A stretch of 64,000 bases of DNA from Bacteroidetes bacterium GWC2_46_850. Its GTDB lineage: Bacteria > Bacteroidota > Bacteroidia > Bacteroidales > Dysgonomonadaceae. Position numbers and translations under genes: made by a program. The stretch is taken from positions 186,001-250,000 of the forward strand of contig MENQ01000011.1 in NCBI GenBank assembly GCA_001768325.1. The letters run 5' to 3'. Below are positions 53,257 to 62,689 of the stretch, one piece after another (the stretch's first letter is position 1; every line of letters starts with the position of its first letter). Below the pieces are notes generated by a model. The model made no database searches, had not been told where the DNA came from, and saw nothing but the letters and a program-made list of their open reading frames with translations.

Positions 53257-54204
53257 ATGAACATCCAACAGCTCGAGTATATTATTGCGGTAGATAATTA
53301 CCGCCATTTTTCAAAGGCTGCCGAAGCATCCTTTGTTACCCAGCCCACGTTGAGCATGATGATTCAGAAGCTGGAAGAGGAACTGGGCGTGAAGATCTTC
53401 GACCGTTCACAACTGCCCGTACATCCCACAGAAATAGGGAAGCGGATCATTGATCAGGCCCGGGTGGCTGTGGCCCAGGTAAATCAGATCAAAGAAGTGG
53501 TGCAGGAGGAGAAAGGCATCATAAAGGGTGTTTTCCGGCTGGGAATCATTCCAACCATATCTCCCTATCTCCTTCCCCGCTTGATGCAGGTACACAGTGA
53601 AAATAAATACGATATCCGCATCGTAATTTCCGAACTGACCACCGACCATATATTGAAGGGGTTGTCGAACGATTCACTGGATGGCGGTATTCTGGCCACG
53701 CCCCTTAGGGAACCATCTATCAGAGAAAATCCCATTTACTATGAGCGTTTTTATGCCTATGTTTCACCCCAGGAGAGGGCGCTCTTTGCAAAGACATCAC
53801 TCGATGAGAGTGACCTTACCGCTGCCCGACTGTGGCTGCTCGATGAGGTACATTGTTTCAGAACACAGATTTTACATCTCTGTAATCTCAGAAAAAAGAA
53901 AGGCGGTAACCAGCAATCTATCTTTTCCTATGAAGCAGGAAGCATCGATACACTGATTAACATTGTAGACAAGAACGACGGTCTGACGGTTATTCCCGAG
54001 ATGGCGCTGGCAAACCTGAGTGAAGCCCAGATGAAAAATGTACGTCCTTTTAAAAATAGTACCCCAGTGCGGGAAGTGAGTCTGGTGACGCGGAAGGAAT
54101 TTTATCGGGAGAGGCTGCTCAACATCATTCTCGATGAAGTGAAGACAGCCGTCCCGGGTTCAATGCAGGACGAGGCAATGAAAAAATATGTAGTTCCCTT
54201 ATAA
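53257..54204 (+). CDS. oxyR: LysR-type peroxide regulator OxyR
   Basis: A 315-residue LysR-family regulator. The winged-helix N-terminus NIQQLEYIIAVDNYRHFSKAAEASFVTQPTLSMMIQKLEEELGVKIFDRS is complete. In the sensor domain the redox cysteines are C200 (LLDEVHCF) and C209 (LHLC), nine residues apart as in E. coli OxyR (C199/C208), so it should sense hydrogen peroxide by disulfide formation. Likely targets include ahpC at 10834. It is in an operon with the DHOD-like gene. Its last 6 bases overlap the end of the convergent TonB-receptor gene. Confidence 0.95.
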   Translation: MNIQQLEYIIAVDNYRHFSKAAEASFVTQPTLSMMIQKLEEELGVKIFDRSQLPVHPTEIGKRIIDQARVAVAQVNQIKEVVQEEKGIIKGVFRLGIIPTISPYLLPRLMQVHSENKYDIRIVISELTTDHILKGLSNDSLDGGILATPLREPSIRENPIYYERFYAYVSPQERALFAKTSLDESDLTAARLWLLDEVHCFRTQILHLCNLRKKKGGNQQSIFSYEAGSIDTLINIVDKNDGLTVIPEMALANLSEAQMKNVRPFKNSTPVREVSLVTRKEFYRERLLNIILDEVKTAVPGSMQDEAMKKYVVPL

Positions 54205-56625
54205 CATCAGTTTCAGTCCTGCAAAAAAGGTTCTGGGCATTCCCGGACCGTATACGTAGCCTGAAGCTCTCCCTGCTCCGGTATCAAAATCCCGCTGATA
54301 TGCATTGAAGATATTCTGAATTCCTACATTGAGCTCCAGTTGCGTATCGTAATAGAGATCGATCAGATAGGCAACCTTCGTATTCAACTCCAGGAAGGAG
54401 GGTGACTTTTCCGTGATATTTATCGGCGAGAACCGATCCTTCCCCTCCACGCCGAATCCAGCCTCATGAGGCACCGGCATGCTTCCAGTATAATTCCCAG
54501 AAATTGAAGCAGTAATCCTGTCTGTGGGGGTGATTGTTGCTACGGAATAGGCATAGCTGTTGGGGGTGCGCATCATTCTTCTGGTGGGCGTCACCTTATC
54601 GAGTAATTCCTCCTGCGGAGTGGCAGGTTCCCACCACTTCCTTTCTACATCATACAAACTTCGCTGGATAGTCGCTCCCGCTTGCAGATCGAGAAAGCTC
54701 CCAAACACGGCTCGTCCCTCCAGATTTATCCCATATACCTTTGCTCCATAGCTGGCATTTTCGATGATGATCTCATTGCCTGTTTTGACCTCGGTGAAAG
54801 GGTTCTCAAGCTGTGTGTAGAATCCTTCTATCAAGAGATTGAACAGGGCTGTCCCCGTCGAATGATAGAGATCGACAGAGCCGCTCAAACTTTTTGAACG
54901 CTCCTCTGTCAGTTTGTCCGACAATATCCTGATTACCTGGTTTCCTCCCGCGATGTCCACATGCAGGTTTTCATCAAACACCTGGGGTGCACGAAACCCT
55001 TCGCTGTAGGTGAGCCGGATATTGATGTTTTCAGTGGGGTTATACCGGAAATTGAATCGTGGACTAAAGATGGCATGATTCACTAGGTTGTGGTTGTCTA
55101 GACGCCCCCCGATGAGGAAACTCCACATCGCTGTTTTCCATTCGTTTTGCAGGAATGTGCTTGCTGTGTGCGTGTTCTGTGCAATATTGTCTGTCCGGTA
55201 CCCGCTCACATCTTGCAATTCGCTGCCCGTATATTCCAGACCGGCTGTCAGGTCGGCCGGCATAAACCACAAATTATCGAAAGAGCGAATATAATTTCCT
55301 CCCAGCTGATAGGTGAGCTCCGACGTATTTCCGAATGAATTCATACGAAGTAGGTTGTTCGATATGGCTTTATTGATTGCATCCAGCTCCTGTTGATTCA
55401 TGTCCGGCCCAACGGCCGGAATATTTTTATCAAAGGGCTCGCCGGCCCCATAGTAACTGTCCCGGTCGGTATGACTGGCCGCTGCATAGAGGCTTAACTT
55501 GTGCTTCTGGTTCGAAGAATATCTGTCGAAGCTGAGTGATCCGCTATTGATATAATGCTCCACCTGTTCCGTGATATAGCTCTCAAACGGTTGTCGGTTG
55601 AGTCTATCGCCCCCTCGTCTGAATTCATGTAGATTCCTGTATTCGAGTGTCATCCTGGAGTAAACACCTGTCTTCAGGAAAGAGCGAAATCCCAGTGAGC
55701 GGTTTTTAAGCAACGGCAACTCAGTAAAACCATCGTCATCCATGTCCACTCCGTCGCGGAGCCTGTGTTGTCCGTAAACCATGATTCCTGCGTTCCTCGA
55801 ATCGTTTACCAGCGAGGCATTGAATGTGGTATTGTTTTCTAAAGCTCCTGTATTGTATATGGAAGAAACAGTGTGGGCAAACTCACCCGTATTGCGGATA
55901 GGTTCCCGTGTGATGATGTTGATGGTGCCGCCGATGGCATTGGCACCAAACAGAGCCGATCCACCACCACGCACCACCTCAATCCGTTCGATCATGTTGG
56001 CAGGTATCTGCTCCAGACCGTATACCCCTGCCAGTGCGCCAATCATCGGCCGGGAGTCAATTAATATCTGGGAGTAGGAACCCTCCATCCCGTTGATGCG
56101 TACCTGTGTGGTACCGCAGTTCTGGCAGTTGTTTTCCACCCGCAGTCCCGGTTGAAACCTGAGTCCTTCGGACAAGGTTTTGGCGTTGGTGACATTGAGT
56201 GTCTTCATGTCCAGTACGCTCACCAGAGAAGAGGCCATGCGGCGTGTGGTTTCATTTCTGTTTGCCGAGACCACTACCGCTTCGAGAGACACTTGCTCCT
56301 CTTCCAGTTCAAAATCAATCTCCAGTGTTCTGTCTGGCTGAATTGCTACTTCTCTGATCGCCGTTTTATACCCGATCATGGAGACTTCCATCCTGAAATT
56401 GCCCGCGGGCAGGTTACGCAAGAAATAGTGACCCGAGGCATCGGTGGTGATACCGATGGTGGTGCTATGCAGTTTGATGGTCACATAGGGCAGGTGCTCT
56501 CTTGTTTTTTTATCCAGCACGTGACCGAATATGTTTGCGTCTGTTTGGACGGGATTGTTTCCCTCCGCCTGTCCATAGACCGACAGGGTTGATATATAAA
56601 GAATGATGAAAATGATATTTTTCAT
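54199..56625 (-). CDS. TonB-dependent receptor with N-terminal carboxypeptidase-like domain
   Basis: An 808-residue TonB-dependent outer-membrane receptor. A signal peptide (FIILYISTLSVYGQ) precedes a CarboxypepD_reg-like domain (ANIFGHVLDKKTREHLPYVTIKLHSTTIGITTDASGHYFLR, residues 30-110), the plug with LEAVVVSANRNETTRRMASSLVSVLDMKTLNV, and IRINGMEGSYSQILIDSRPMIGALAGVYG, IEVVRGGGSALFGANAIGGTINI. The barrel ends in AGLKLML. No SusD partner is present. Such receptors transport siderophore-like metal complexes, haem or cofactors. The small His-rich protein upstream (56764-57114) is likely its operon partner. Confidence 0.9.
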   Translation of the reverse strand: MKNIIFIILYISTLSVYGQAEGNNPVQTDANIFGHVLDKKTREHLPYVTIKLHSTTIGITTDASGHYFLRNLPAGNFRMEVSMIGYKTAIREVAIQPDRTLEIDFELEEEQVSLEAVVVSANRNETTRRMASSLVSVLDMKTLNVTNAKTLSEGLRFQPGLRVENNCQNCGTTQVRINGMEGSYSQILIDSRPMIGALAGVYGLEQIPANMIERIEVVRGGGSALFGANAIGGTINIITREPIRNTGEFAHTVSSIYNTGALENNTTFNASLVNDSRNAGIMVYGQHRLRDGVDMDDDGFTELPLLKNRSLGFRSFLKTGVYSRMTLEYRNLHEFRRGGDRLNRQPFESYITEQVEHYINSGSLSFDRYSSNQKHKLSLYAAASHTDRDSYYGAGEPFDKNIPAVGPDMNQQELDAINKAISNNLLRMNSFGNTSELTYQLGGNYIRSFDNLWFMPADLTAGLEYTGSELQDVSGYRTDNIAQNTHTASTFLQNEWKTAMWSFLIGGRLDNHNLVNHAIFSPRFNFRYNPTENINIRLTYSEGFRAPQVFDENLHVDIAGGNQVIRILSDKLTEERSKSLSGSVDLYHSTGTALFNLLIEGFYTQLENPFTEVKTGNEIIIENASYGAKVYGINLEGRAVFGSFLDLQAGATIQRSLYDVERKWWEPATPQEELLDKVTPTRRMMRTPNSYAYSVATITPTDRITASISGNYTGSMPVPHEAGFGVEGKDRFSPINITEKSPSFLELNTKVAYLIDLYYDTQLELNVGIQNIFNAYQRDFDTGAGRASGYVYGPGMPRTFFAGLKLML

Positions 56626-56763
56626 TTCAACTTATTTTTTTGATGTAAATATATGTATGGTTGTAAAGTATCCGCACATGTATATCCAGGCAAACAGTTT
56701 CCTGTGCTTAGATTCAAATAAGGATACTTGTTGTCCGTGTTGCGGAGTAGAGTGGTGACGGTA

Positions 56764-57114
56764 TCAGACCGCAGAAGGGGGAGCTCTCAGCTGCAGGGGA
56801 GTGGCCAGTGTTAACAGGTGGTCCGGTTGGTATAAGTAGGGATAGTAAACCGGCAGTGATAGGAGTATGCCGGCCACCTCAACTGTAGGTATTATATCCG
56901 GCGTGAGGTTGGTCTTAAAGATCTGATCGAGCAGTTGTAACTCTTTTTCGGTATGGTCGTGGTTTGGCTGATCCCCCAATTTAAAGGGGTGAGAATGGAT
57001 ATAGATGGTCTTGTTGATGATGTGACTATGGGTGAAAAGTGACATCCCGCCTGCATACAGTACAAAGAGTGTCAGGCAGAACCATCTTAACGGTGTATAT
57101 TTCTTCCAGTGCAT
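56764..57114 (-). CDS. Small histidine-rich membrane-anchored protein
   Basis: A 116-residue protein with ATG at 57114, seven bases after the -7 box. A single hydrophobic anchor (about residues 9-25, RWFCLTLFVLYAGGMSLF) is followed by an exported stretch rich in histidine: FTHSHIINK, YIHSHPFK and PNHDHTEKE, i.e. seven histidines in about 35 residues. No cysteine motif. The His clusters suggest metal binding. The next downstream gene is a TonB-dependent receptor (138 bases), and no separate promoter was found between them, so a metal or haem uptake pair is plausible. The family was not recognised. Confidence 0.65.
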   Translation of the reverse strand: MHWKKYTPLRWFCLTLFVLYAGGMSLFTHSHIINKTIYIHSHPFKLGDQPNHDHTEKELQLLDQIFKTNLTPDIIPTVEVAGILLSLPVYYPYLYQPDHLLTLATPLQLRAPPSAV

Positions 57115-57121
57115 ACGGTTG

Positions 57122-57129
57122 CAAATATA
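57122..57129 (-). promoter_or_regulatory. -7 box of the His-rich/TonB-receptor operon
   Basis: The minus strand reads TATATTTG-CAACCGT-ATG, an exact TAnnTTTG match only seven bases from the start codon, so the transcript should have almost no leader. Confidence 0.55.
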
Positions 57130-57152
57130 TGGCAATTTCTCAGAATTTATAC

Positions 57153-57160
57153 TATTTTTG
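57153..57160 (+). promoter_or_regulatory. -7 box of the HD-domain gene
   Basis: TATTTTTG matches TAnnTTTG exactly, 19 bases before the ATG at 57180. It is divergent from and only about 23 bases apart from the -7 box of the His-rich gene. Confidence 0.55.
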
Positions 57161-57179
57161 TAGCTGGAAAGTTGTTTTT

Positions 57180-57716
57180 ATGGATCCACTGACGATCATT
57201 CGGAAATACTATAAGGAAGGAACTAAATTGTATGATATTTATCTGTCGCATGTGACACATGTGACGGGTAAGGCGCTTTCCATAGCCCGCAATCATCCGG
57301 AGCTGGCAGTGGATGTCCGGTTTATTGAAGAGGCTGGCATGCTTCATGATATCGGTATATTTCTGACGAATGCGTCCCATATTGCCTGTGAAGGTACTTT
57401 TCCCTATATCTGTCATGGTTATCTGGGGCGGGAGTTGCTGACGGCTGAAGGGTATCCAAAACATGGGCTGGTCAGTGAACGGCATACCGGTACGGGACTG
57501 AGCCTGGAGACAATTATCAACCGCAAACTACCCATACCCCACCGTGACATGCGGCCGGTAAGCCTCGAGGAGAAGATTATCTGCTTTGCTGATAAATTTT
57601 ATTCCAAATCACAGTTGGATAAAGAGAAACCGGTTAAAAAGATAAGACAGAATCTGAACAAGCACGGATGGCATCAGGTAGAAATATTTGATGAATGGTG
57701 CGAAATATTCCTGTAG
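57180..57716 (+). CDS. HD-domain phosphohydrolase
   Basis: A 178-residue HD-superfamily protein. The ATG at 57180 is chosen from the -7 box 19 bases upstream; an open frame reaches back to 57039 but runs through the promoter. The metal-binding set is H24/H27 (LSHVTHVTG), H56-D57 (GMLHDIGIF), and later H and D residues in EKIICFADKFYSK. Such proteins act on nucleotides or phosphate esters; substrate unknown. It ends in an intrinsic terminator that isolates it from grpE. Confidence 0.86.
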   Translation: MDPLTIIRKYYKEGTKLYDIYLSHVTHVTGKALSIARNHPELAVDVRFIEEAGMLHDIGIFLTNASHIACEGTFPYICHGYLGRELLTAEGYPKHGLVSERHTGTGLSLETIINRKLPIPHRDMRPVSLEEKIICFADKFYSKSQLDKEKPVKKIRQNLNKHGWHQVEIFDEWCEIFL

Positions 57717-57748
57717 CCGGCCGGTTTTACAGGATGATCTTTTTTTTT
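57710..57748 (+). terminator. Terminator after the HD-domain gene
   Basis: CCTGTA (57710-57715, overlapping the stop codon) pairs with TACAGG (57728-57733) around a self-complementary GCCGGCCGG core; a run of nine T (57740-57748) follows. Confidence 0.7.
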
Positions 57749-57792
57749 GGCAAACTATTTGCTGTGTCCATAATTGGTAAATTCAAATAAAT

Positions 57793-58380
57793 ATGATACA
57801 AAACGATAATCAGCATACAGGATCCCGGGAAAGGGACACGGAGTTGAATAAAGAAGCGATGCATGAGGAAGATCTGGCTGCACGTGAAGAGAATGTAGAC
57901 AATTTGACAGACGCAGCTGCAGAAGGTCAGGAAGCGCAGGAAGATTTACAGCAGAAATTTGATGATCTCAACAACAGCTATCTACGCTTGCATGCTGAGT
58001 TTGATAATTTTCGCAAGCGTACCCTGAAAGAAAAAGCCGATCTGATTAAAAGCGGCGGTGAAAGGGTATTACTCGATATCATCTCCCTGGTGGATGATTT
58101 TGAACGGGCACTTGCTATTCTGCATGATGCCGAAGACAAGGATGCCATGTTAGAGGGAATGGATCTTATTTACGGGAAATTTACAAATTTCCTGAAACAA
58201 CATGGGGTAACAGAGATTGAAGCCATTGGTCAGCCTTTCGATGCCGACCGTTTTGAGGCGGTGACAACGATACCGGTACAGGAGGAGTCGCAGAAGGGGT
58301 TGGTTGTCGATTGCATCATGAAAGGATATGCCCTGAATGAGAAGATCATTCGTTTCCCAAAAGTAATAGTAGGAGAATAA
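57793..58380 (+). CDS. grpE: GrpE nucleotide-exchange factor
   Basis: A 195-residue co-chaperone of DnaK. The N-terminal 45 residues are acidic and disordered ([19 protein letters not shown]), followed by a long coiled coil ([33 protein letters not shown]) and the C-terminal wing [30 protein letters not shown]...[25 protein letters not shown], typical of GrpE. It is in an operon with dnaJ, 1 base apart; dnaK is not in the window. Confidence 0.96.
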   Translation: MIQNDNQHTGSRERDTELNKEAMHEEDLAAREENVDNLTDAAAEGQEAQEDLQQKFDDLNNSYLRLHAEFDNFRKRTLKEKADLIKSGGERVLLDIISLVDDFERALAILHDAEDKDAMLEGMDLIYGKFTNFLKQHGVTEIEAIGQPFDADRFEAVTTIPVQEESQKGLVVDCIMKGYALNEKIIRFPKVIVGE

Positions 58381-58381
58381 G

Positions 58382-59539
58382 ATGTCAGCAAAAAGAGATT
58401 ATTACGAAATACTGGAGGTCCCCAAAGTTGCTACGGCCGAAGAGATAAAAAAAGCTTACCGCAAGAAAGCCATTCAGTTTCATCCGGACAAGAACCCGGG
58501 CAACAAGGAGGCCGAAGAGAAATTCAAGGAAGCGGCAGAGGCTTATGAGGTGTTGAGCGACGAGAACAAACGCGCCCGCTATGACCAGTTTGGTCATGCA
58601 GGAGTGGGTGGCGCTGCATCGGGCGGCGGTTTTGGCGGTGGCATGTCGATGGACGATATTTTTTCCCAGTTTGGCGACATCTTTGGCGGCCATTTTGGCG
58701 GCTTCGGCGGTTTCGGCGGCTTTGGCGGTTCGCAGCGTGGCAGGAGGGTGAACAGAGGTTCCGACCTGCGTGTGAAGGTGAAACTAAACCTGAAGGAGAT
58801 TCTCAATGGTGTGGAGAAGAAGATCAAAGTAAAAAAATATGTATCCTGTACACATTGCGACGGAAATGGTTCAGAGAACGGAACATCCCTTTCAACCTGT
58901 TCCACCTGCAATGGCTCGGGTGTGGTGACACGGGTGGCAAACACCATCCTGGGACAGATGCAGACCTCCTCTACCTGTCCCACCTGCAACGGTGAAGGAA
59001 AATCCATCTCCAAAAAATGTGTCCATTGCAACGGTGAAGGGATTCTTCGGGAAGAAGAGGTGATCCCAATCAGGATACCTGCCGGTGTGGGCGAAGGAAT
59101 GCAACTCTCCATGTCGGGTAAAGGAAATGCAGCCCGCAGGGGTGGGATCAACGGCGATTTGTTGATCGTGATCGAAGAAGAGGAAGATCCCAATCTGATT
59201 CGCGATGAGAACGATGTGATCTACAATCTGTTCCTTAGTTTCCCTATGGCTACTTTGGGCGGTAGCGTAGAAGTACCAACCATTGACGGTGTAGCCAAGG
59301 TGAAGATTGAACCGGGCACGCAGCCTGGCAAGGTGCTCCGGTTGCGCAACAAGGGACTGCCATCGGTGAACTCCTACGGCAAAGGTGATGAGTTGATCAA
59401 CGTAAATGTCTATGTCCCGGAAACATTGAGTGAAAAAGAACGAAAGTTGATGGAGGAGTTGAACAAGTCGGAAAACTTTGTCCCTTCCTCTACTGCGAAA
59501 AAGAACGTGTTTAACAAGTTCAAGAAAATGTTCGACTGA
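58382..59539 (+). CDS. dnaJ: Chaperone DnaJ (Hsp40)
   Basis: A 385-residue J-protein. Order: J-domain at 1-70 with the HPD triad in FHPDKNPGN; Gly/Phe-rich region at about 78-120 (FGGFGGFGG repeats); cysteine-rich zinc domain with four CxxCxGxG motifs ([32 protein letters not shown]); and the C-terminal substrate-binding domains to residue 385. All features of type I DnaJ are present. It stimulates DnaK ATPase and delivers unfolded proteins. It is coupled to grpE and followed by a terminator at 59594. Confidence 0.98.
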   Translation: MSAKRDYYEILEVPKVATAEEIKKAYRKKAIQFHPDKNPGNKEAEEKFKEAAEAYEVLSDENKRARYDQFGHAGVGGAASGGGFGGGMSMDDIFSQFGDIFGGHFGGFGGFGGFGGSQRGRRVNRGSDLRVKVKLNLKEILNGVEKKIKVKKYVSCTHCDGNGSENGTSLSTCSTCNGSGVVTRVANTILGQMQTSSTCPTCNGEGKSISKKCVHCNGEGILREEEVIPIRIPAGVGEGMQLSMSGKGNAARRGGINGDLLIVIEEEEDPNLIRDENDVIYNLFLSFPMATLGGSVEVPTIDGVAKVKIEPGTQPGKVLRLRNKGLPSVNSYGKGDELINVNVYVPETLSEKERKLMEELNKSENFVPSSTAKKNVFNKFKKMFD

Positions 59540-59593
59540 TAGATACAGTTGTTATTCGTAAATAACAGCATTCAACACAATCTTTATAAAACA

Positions 59594-59616
59594 GGTCGGT
59601 TCAGTATGAGCCGGCC
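59594..59616 (+). terminator. Terminator of grpE-dnaJ
   Basis: GGTCGGTTCA pairs with TGAGCCGGCC (3-base loop, two G-U pairs), followed by TTATATTTTG. Confidence 0.7.
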
Positions 59617-59760
59617 TTATATTTTGTCTTTGAACGTTAAATAAGAACTCTAATTTTTAAAATAAAAATTAAAATGACCGAAAAATAGCGGAAATAACGT
59701 CGGATATAAACAAAAGTCCTCTTTTTTTTATTTATTTGTAGCTTTTAAATCCAGCTTGCT

Positions 59761-61668
59761 ATGAGTAATTATTCAATCAATTCCTTGGAACAATATTTCA
59801 AGGTCTACCGTCGTTCCATCAATAAACCCAAAAAGTTTTGGGGTAAAATAGCCGAAAATAATTTTACCTGGTATCAGAAATGGGACAAAGTGGTGGAGTT
59901 CGACATGGAGAAAGCTGAGTTCACCTGGTTTAAAAATGCCAGACTGAATATCACCAAAAACTGTATCGATCGTCATCTGGCCAACAAGGGTGATAAGCAT
60001 GCCATCATCTTTGAACCGAACAATCCAGAGGAACCTTCCAGGTATTATACTTACAGCGAACTATATACCGAGGTATCCAGAATGGCCAACGTGCTGCTTG
60101 GGCAGGGGGTTCAAAAGGGAGACAGAGTCTGTATCTATCTCCCCATGATCCCTGAGCTGGTATTTAGCGTGCTGGCATGTGCACGCATCGGCGCAATCCA
60201 CTCGGTCGTCTTTGCCGGCTTCTCGGCAAATGCACTCTCCACACGAATCAATGACTCCACCTGTAAATTACTTATTACCGCAGACGGTGGTTTCCGGGGT
60301 GCCAAAACAATTGACCTTAAGCGTATCGCCGATGAGGCGCTTATGCGGTCTCCCGGTATTGAGAAAGTCCTGGTAGTGAAACGTACCCACCAGGATATTC
60401 CGATGACGGCTGGAAGGGATATGTGGCTGCAACCGCTGCTGGATGAGGCGGATGTAACCAGCAAAGCGGCGGTGATGGATGCGGAAGATCCGCTTTTTAT
60501 CCTCTATACTTCGGGATCTACGGGAAAACCAAAAGGAATGGTGCACACTACGGCCGGCTACATGGTATTTACTGCCTATACTTTCAAAAATATATTCAAT
60601 TACCAACCGGACGATATCTATTGGTGTACTGCCGATATCGGATGGATCACAGGCCATTCCTATACTATTTACGGGCCATTGCTGAATGGGGCGACAACCG
60701 TTCTCTTTGAAGGAATTCCCTCATACCCCACCCACAGCAGGTTCTGGGAAGTGATACAAAAACATGGGGTAAATCAGTTTTATACGGCACCCACAGCTAT
60801 CCGATCCTTGGCAAAAGAAAAGATTGAATTTATACAAAACTTCCGGTTGGAATCGCTCAAAGTGATCGGTTCCGTGGGAGAGCCCATCAATGAGGAAGCC
60901 TGGCACTGGTATAATGATCACGTGGGCAACAAACGCTGTCCTTTGGTGGATACCTGGTGGCAAACCGAGACAGGTGGGATTGTGATTTCTGCCATCCCTT
61001 TTGTGACTCCTACCAAGCCGACCTATGCGTCTCTCCCGTTTCCCGGGATCAAGCCGGTGCTGATGGACGAGTTGAGAAATGAGATTGTGAAGAATCAGCA
61101 AATAGGGAACCTCTGTATTGAGTATCCCTGGCCAGGCATTGCCAGAACCATCTGGGGTGATCATCAACGTTACATAGATACCTATTTTACAAAATTTCCG
61201 GGAAAGTATTTCTCGGGTGACGGGGCTTTGCGCGACGAAGTGGGTTATTACCGCATTACCGGGAGAGTGGATGATGTCATCATTGTATCGGGACATAACC
61301 TGGGCACGGCACCCATTGAGGATGCCATCAACGAACACCAGACGGTGGCCGAGAGTGCCGTGGTGGGATTTCCACACGACATCAAGGGAAATGCCCTGTA
61401 TGGTTTTGTGGTATTGAAGGAGACCGGGTTGTGGCGTGATCGAAATAACCTGGTAAAAGAGATCAACCAGTTAATCTCGGATCAGATTGGCGCCATTGCC
61501 CGGCTGGATAAGGTGCAATTTGTGAGTGGTTTGCCCAAGACCCGTTCGGGGAAGATCATGCGGCGCATCCTTCGGAACATTGCCAGCGGAGAGCTGACTG
61601 ATTTTGGGGACATCACCACACTTGTGAACCCGGAGATCGTGGAAGAGATCAAAGAGGGCAGGCTTTAA
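59761..61668 (+). CDS. acs: Acetyl-CoA synthetase (acyl-CoA ligase)
   Basis: A 635-residue AMP-forming acyl-CoA synthetase. The N-terminal NFTWYQKWDKV and ARLNITKNCIDRHL, the ATP-binding P-loop YTSGSTGKPKGMVHTTAGY, WCTADIGWITGHSY, VDTWWQTETGG and the hinge GRVDDVIIVSGHNLGTAPIE match Acs. The conserved C-terminal lysine that is acetylated in regulation lies in TRSGKIMRR. It activates acetate (or propionate). It is monocistronic, ended by a strong hairpin shared with the convergent lyase gene. Confidence 0.92.
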   Translation: MSNYSINSLEQYFKVYRRSINKPKKFWGKIAENNFTWYQKWDKVVEFDMEKAEFTWFKNARLNITKNCIDRHLANKGDKHAIIFEPNNPEEPSRYYTYSELYTEVSRMANVLLGQGVQKGDRVCIYLPMIPELVFSVLACARIGAIHSVVFAGFSANALSTRINDSTCKLLITADGGFRGAKTIDLKRIADEALMRSPGIEKVLVVKRTHQDIPMTAGRDMWLQPLLDEADVTSKAAVMDAEDPLFILYTSGSTGKPKGMVHTTAGYMVFTAYTFKNIFNYQPDDIYWCTADIGWITGHSYTIYGPLLNGATTVLFEGIPSYPTHSRFWEVIQKHGVNQFYTAPTAIRSLAKEKIEFIQNFRLESLKVIGSVGEPINEEAWHWYNDHVGNKRCPLVDTWWQTETGGIVISAIPFVTPTKPTYASLPFPGIKPVLMDELRNEIVKNQQIGNLCIEYPWPGIARTIWGDHQRYIDTYFTKFPGKYFSGDGALRDEVGYYRITGRVDDVIIVSGHNLGTAPIEDAINEHQTVAESAVVGFPHDIKGNALYGFVVLKETGLWRDRNNLVKEINQLISDQIGAIARLDKVQFVSGLPKTRSGKIMRRILRNIASGELTDFGDITTLVNPEIVEEIKEGRL

Positions 61669-61695
61669 ACAAGGCGGTACAACAAATAACAGAAA

Positions 61696-61728
61696 GCCGG
61701 ATCAAAACACACCTGTGGTAGATCCGGC
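61696..61728 (+). terminator. Bidirectional terminator between acs and the lyase gene
   Basis: GCCGGATC (61696-61703) pairs perfectly with GATCCGGC (61721-61728) across a 17-base loop, between two convergent genes. Confidence 0.8.
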
Positions 61729-61753
61729 CTCCTGGTTTATATGCTCCCAAGAA

Positions 61754-62680
61754 TCAGATCTTGTTGCATCTTTCAAAAAAGCTGATGGCTTCGAGTTCCC
61801 TTTTGATGATCGATTCCTCCTCATTCGACACGTTCTGAAAAGGGGTGCGGTTGATGCCCAGGTCAATCCCGATCAGTTTCATGATCCGCTTTCCGGCCAC
61901 GATGTTGCCTCTGTAGCGAGCAATCACGTTAATTACCTCCTGTGCGAAGTTCTGATGATTGATTGCTGCCTCGAGATTGCCGTTGTTGTATTCCTCAATC
62001 ACCCTCACCAGCGAGTTGCCAATGTAACTTCCAGTGCCGCTGATGCCTCCCTGTGCACCGCCCATCACCAAAGCCGGGAGAATGGTTTCATCCTGGCCGT
62101 GCAGCATATCGAACTTGCCATTTTCATACAACATGCATTGGTTATACTCATAGAGGCTTTCGTAGGTATATTTGATACCTGCCAGGTTGGGTATGCGGCC
62201 GTCCGCCGCTTTCAGGAAGGGCAGCATCGGCAGGAAAACACCATTCAATGCGGGGATATGATAGAAATAAAAGGGCAGATCGGGCGCACCGCAGGCGATC
62301 TCCTCGCAATACTTCACGAGCTCTTCCACACGTCCCGCCTTGGGAAACGGTGAAGCCATGGCGCCGATGCCGAAGGCGCCGATAGCCTGTGCATGTTGTG
62401 CCATCCTGAAACTGTCCTTGATACAGGTAGCACCCACATGCACAATCACCTTGAACCCTTCCGGTGCGACAGAAATCCATTTCTCTGCCAGCTGTAAACG
62501 TTCTTCCACTGTCAGCATATAGCCTTCGCCCGATGAGCCGTTGATGAAAACACCGATGAGCCCGTTTTTCTGCAACATGGCAGCATAGTCCCCGATGGGA
62601 CCAAAATCTACTTCGCCTTTTTTGTCAAACGGCGTGAAAGGCGCCACGATTAATCCTTTAATTTTTTCAAACTGTTTCAT
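61754..62680 (-). CDS. N-acetylneuraminate lyase-like aldolase (DapA superfamily)
   Basis: A 308-residue class I aldolase of the dihydrodipicolinate synthase family. The Schiff-base lysine is K170 (NLAGIKYTYES), the catalytic tyrosine Y140 (FYFYHIPALNG), and the carboxylate loop GSSGEGYMLTVEER. The GxGEG and YHIPxxxG forms favour N-acetylneuraminate lyase over DapA, as does the linked MFS carrier. It would split sialic acid into ManNAc and pyruvate. It follows the MFS gene by 9 bases on the minus strand. An AGE-type epimerase is encoded at 44795 but is 16 kb away in another operon. Substrate is inferred. Confidence 0.85.
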   Translation of the reverse strand: MKQFEKIKGLIVAPFTPFDKKGEVDFGPIGDYAAMLQKNGLIGVFINGSSGEGYMLTVEERLQLAEKWISVAPEGFKVIVHVGATCIKDSFRMAQHAQAIGAFGIGAMASPFPKAGRVEELVKYCEEIACGAPDLPFYFYHIPALNGVFLPMLPFLKAADGRIPNLAGIKYTYESLYEYNQCMLYENGKFDMLHGQDETILPALVMGGAQGGISGTGSYIGNSLVRVIEEYNNGNLEAAINHQNFAQEVINVIARYRGNIVAGKRIMKLIGIDLGINRTPFQNVSNEEESIIKRELEAISFFERCNKI

Positions 62681-62689
62681 ACGATTTAT

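Noticed and set aside
58620-58735. Short tandem repeat (GGCGGTTT type)
   Set aside because: It is the coding Gly/Phe-rich region of DnaJ, expected in this protein.
58594-59193. 199-codon frame antisense to dnaJ
   Set aside because: It is a mirror of the Gly/Phe and CxxCxGxG repeats, giving Pro/Ser-rich text with no domain.
61754-62680. DapA (dihydrodipicolinate synthase)
   Set aside because: The GSSGEG loop and YHIPALNG motif fit sialate lyase better, and the adjacent MFS carrier supports a catabolic role.
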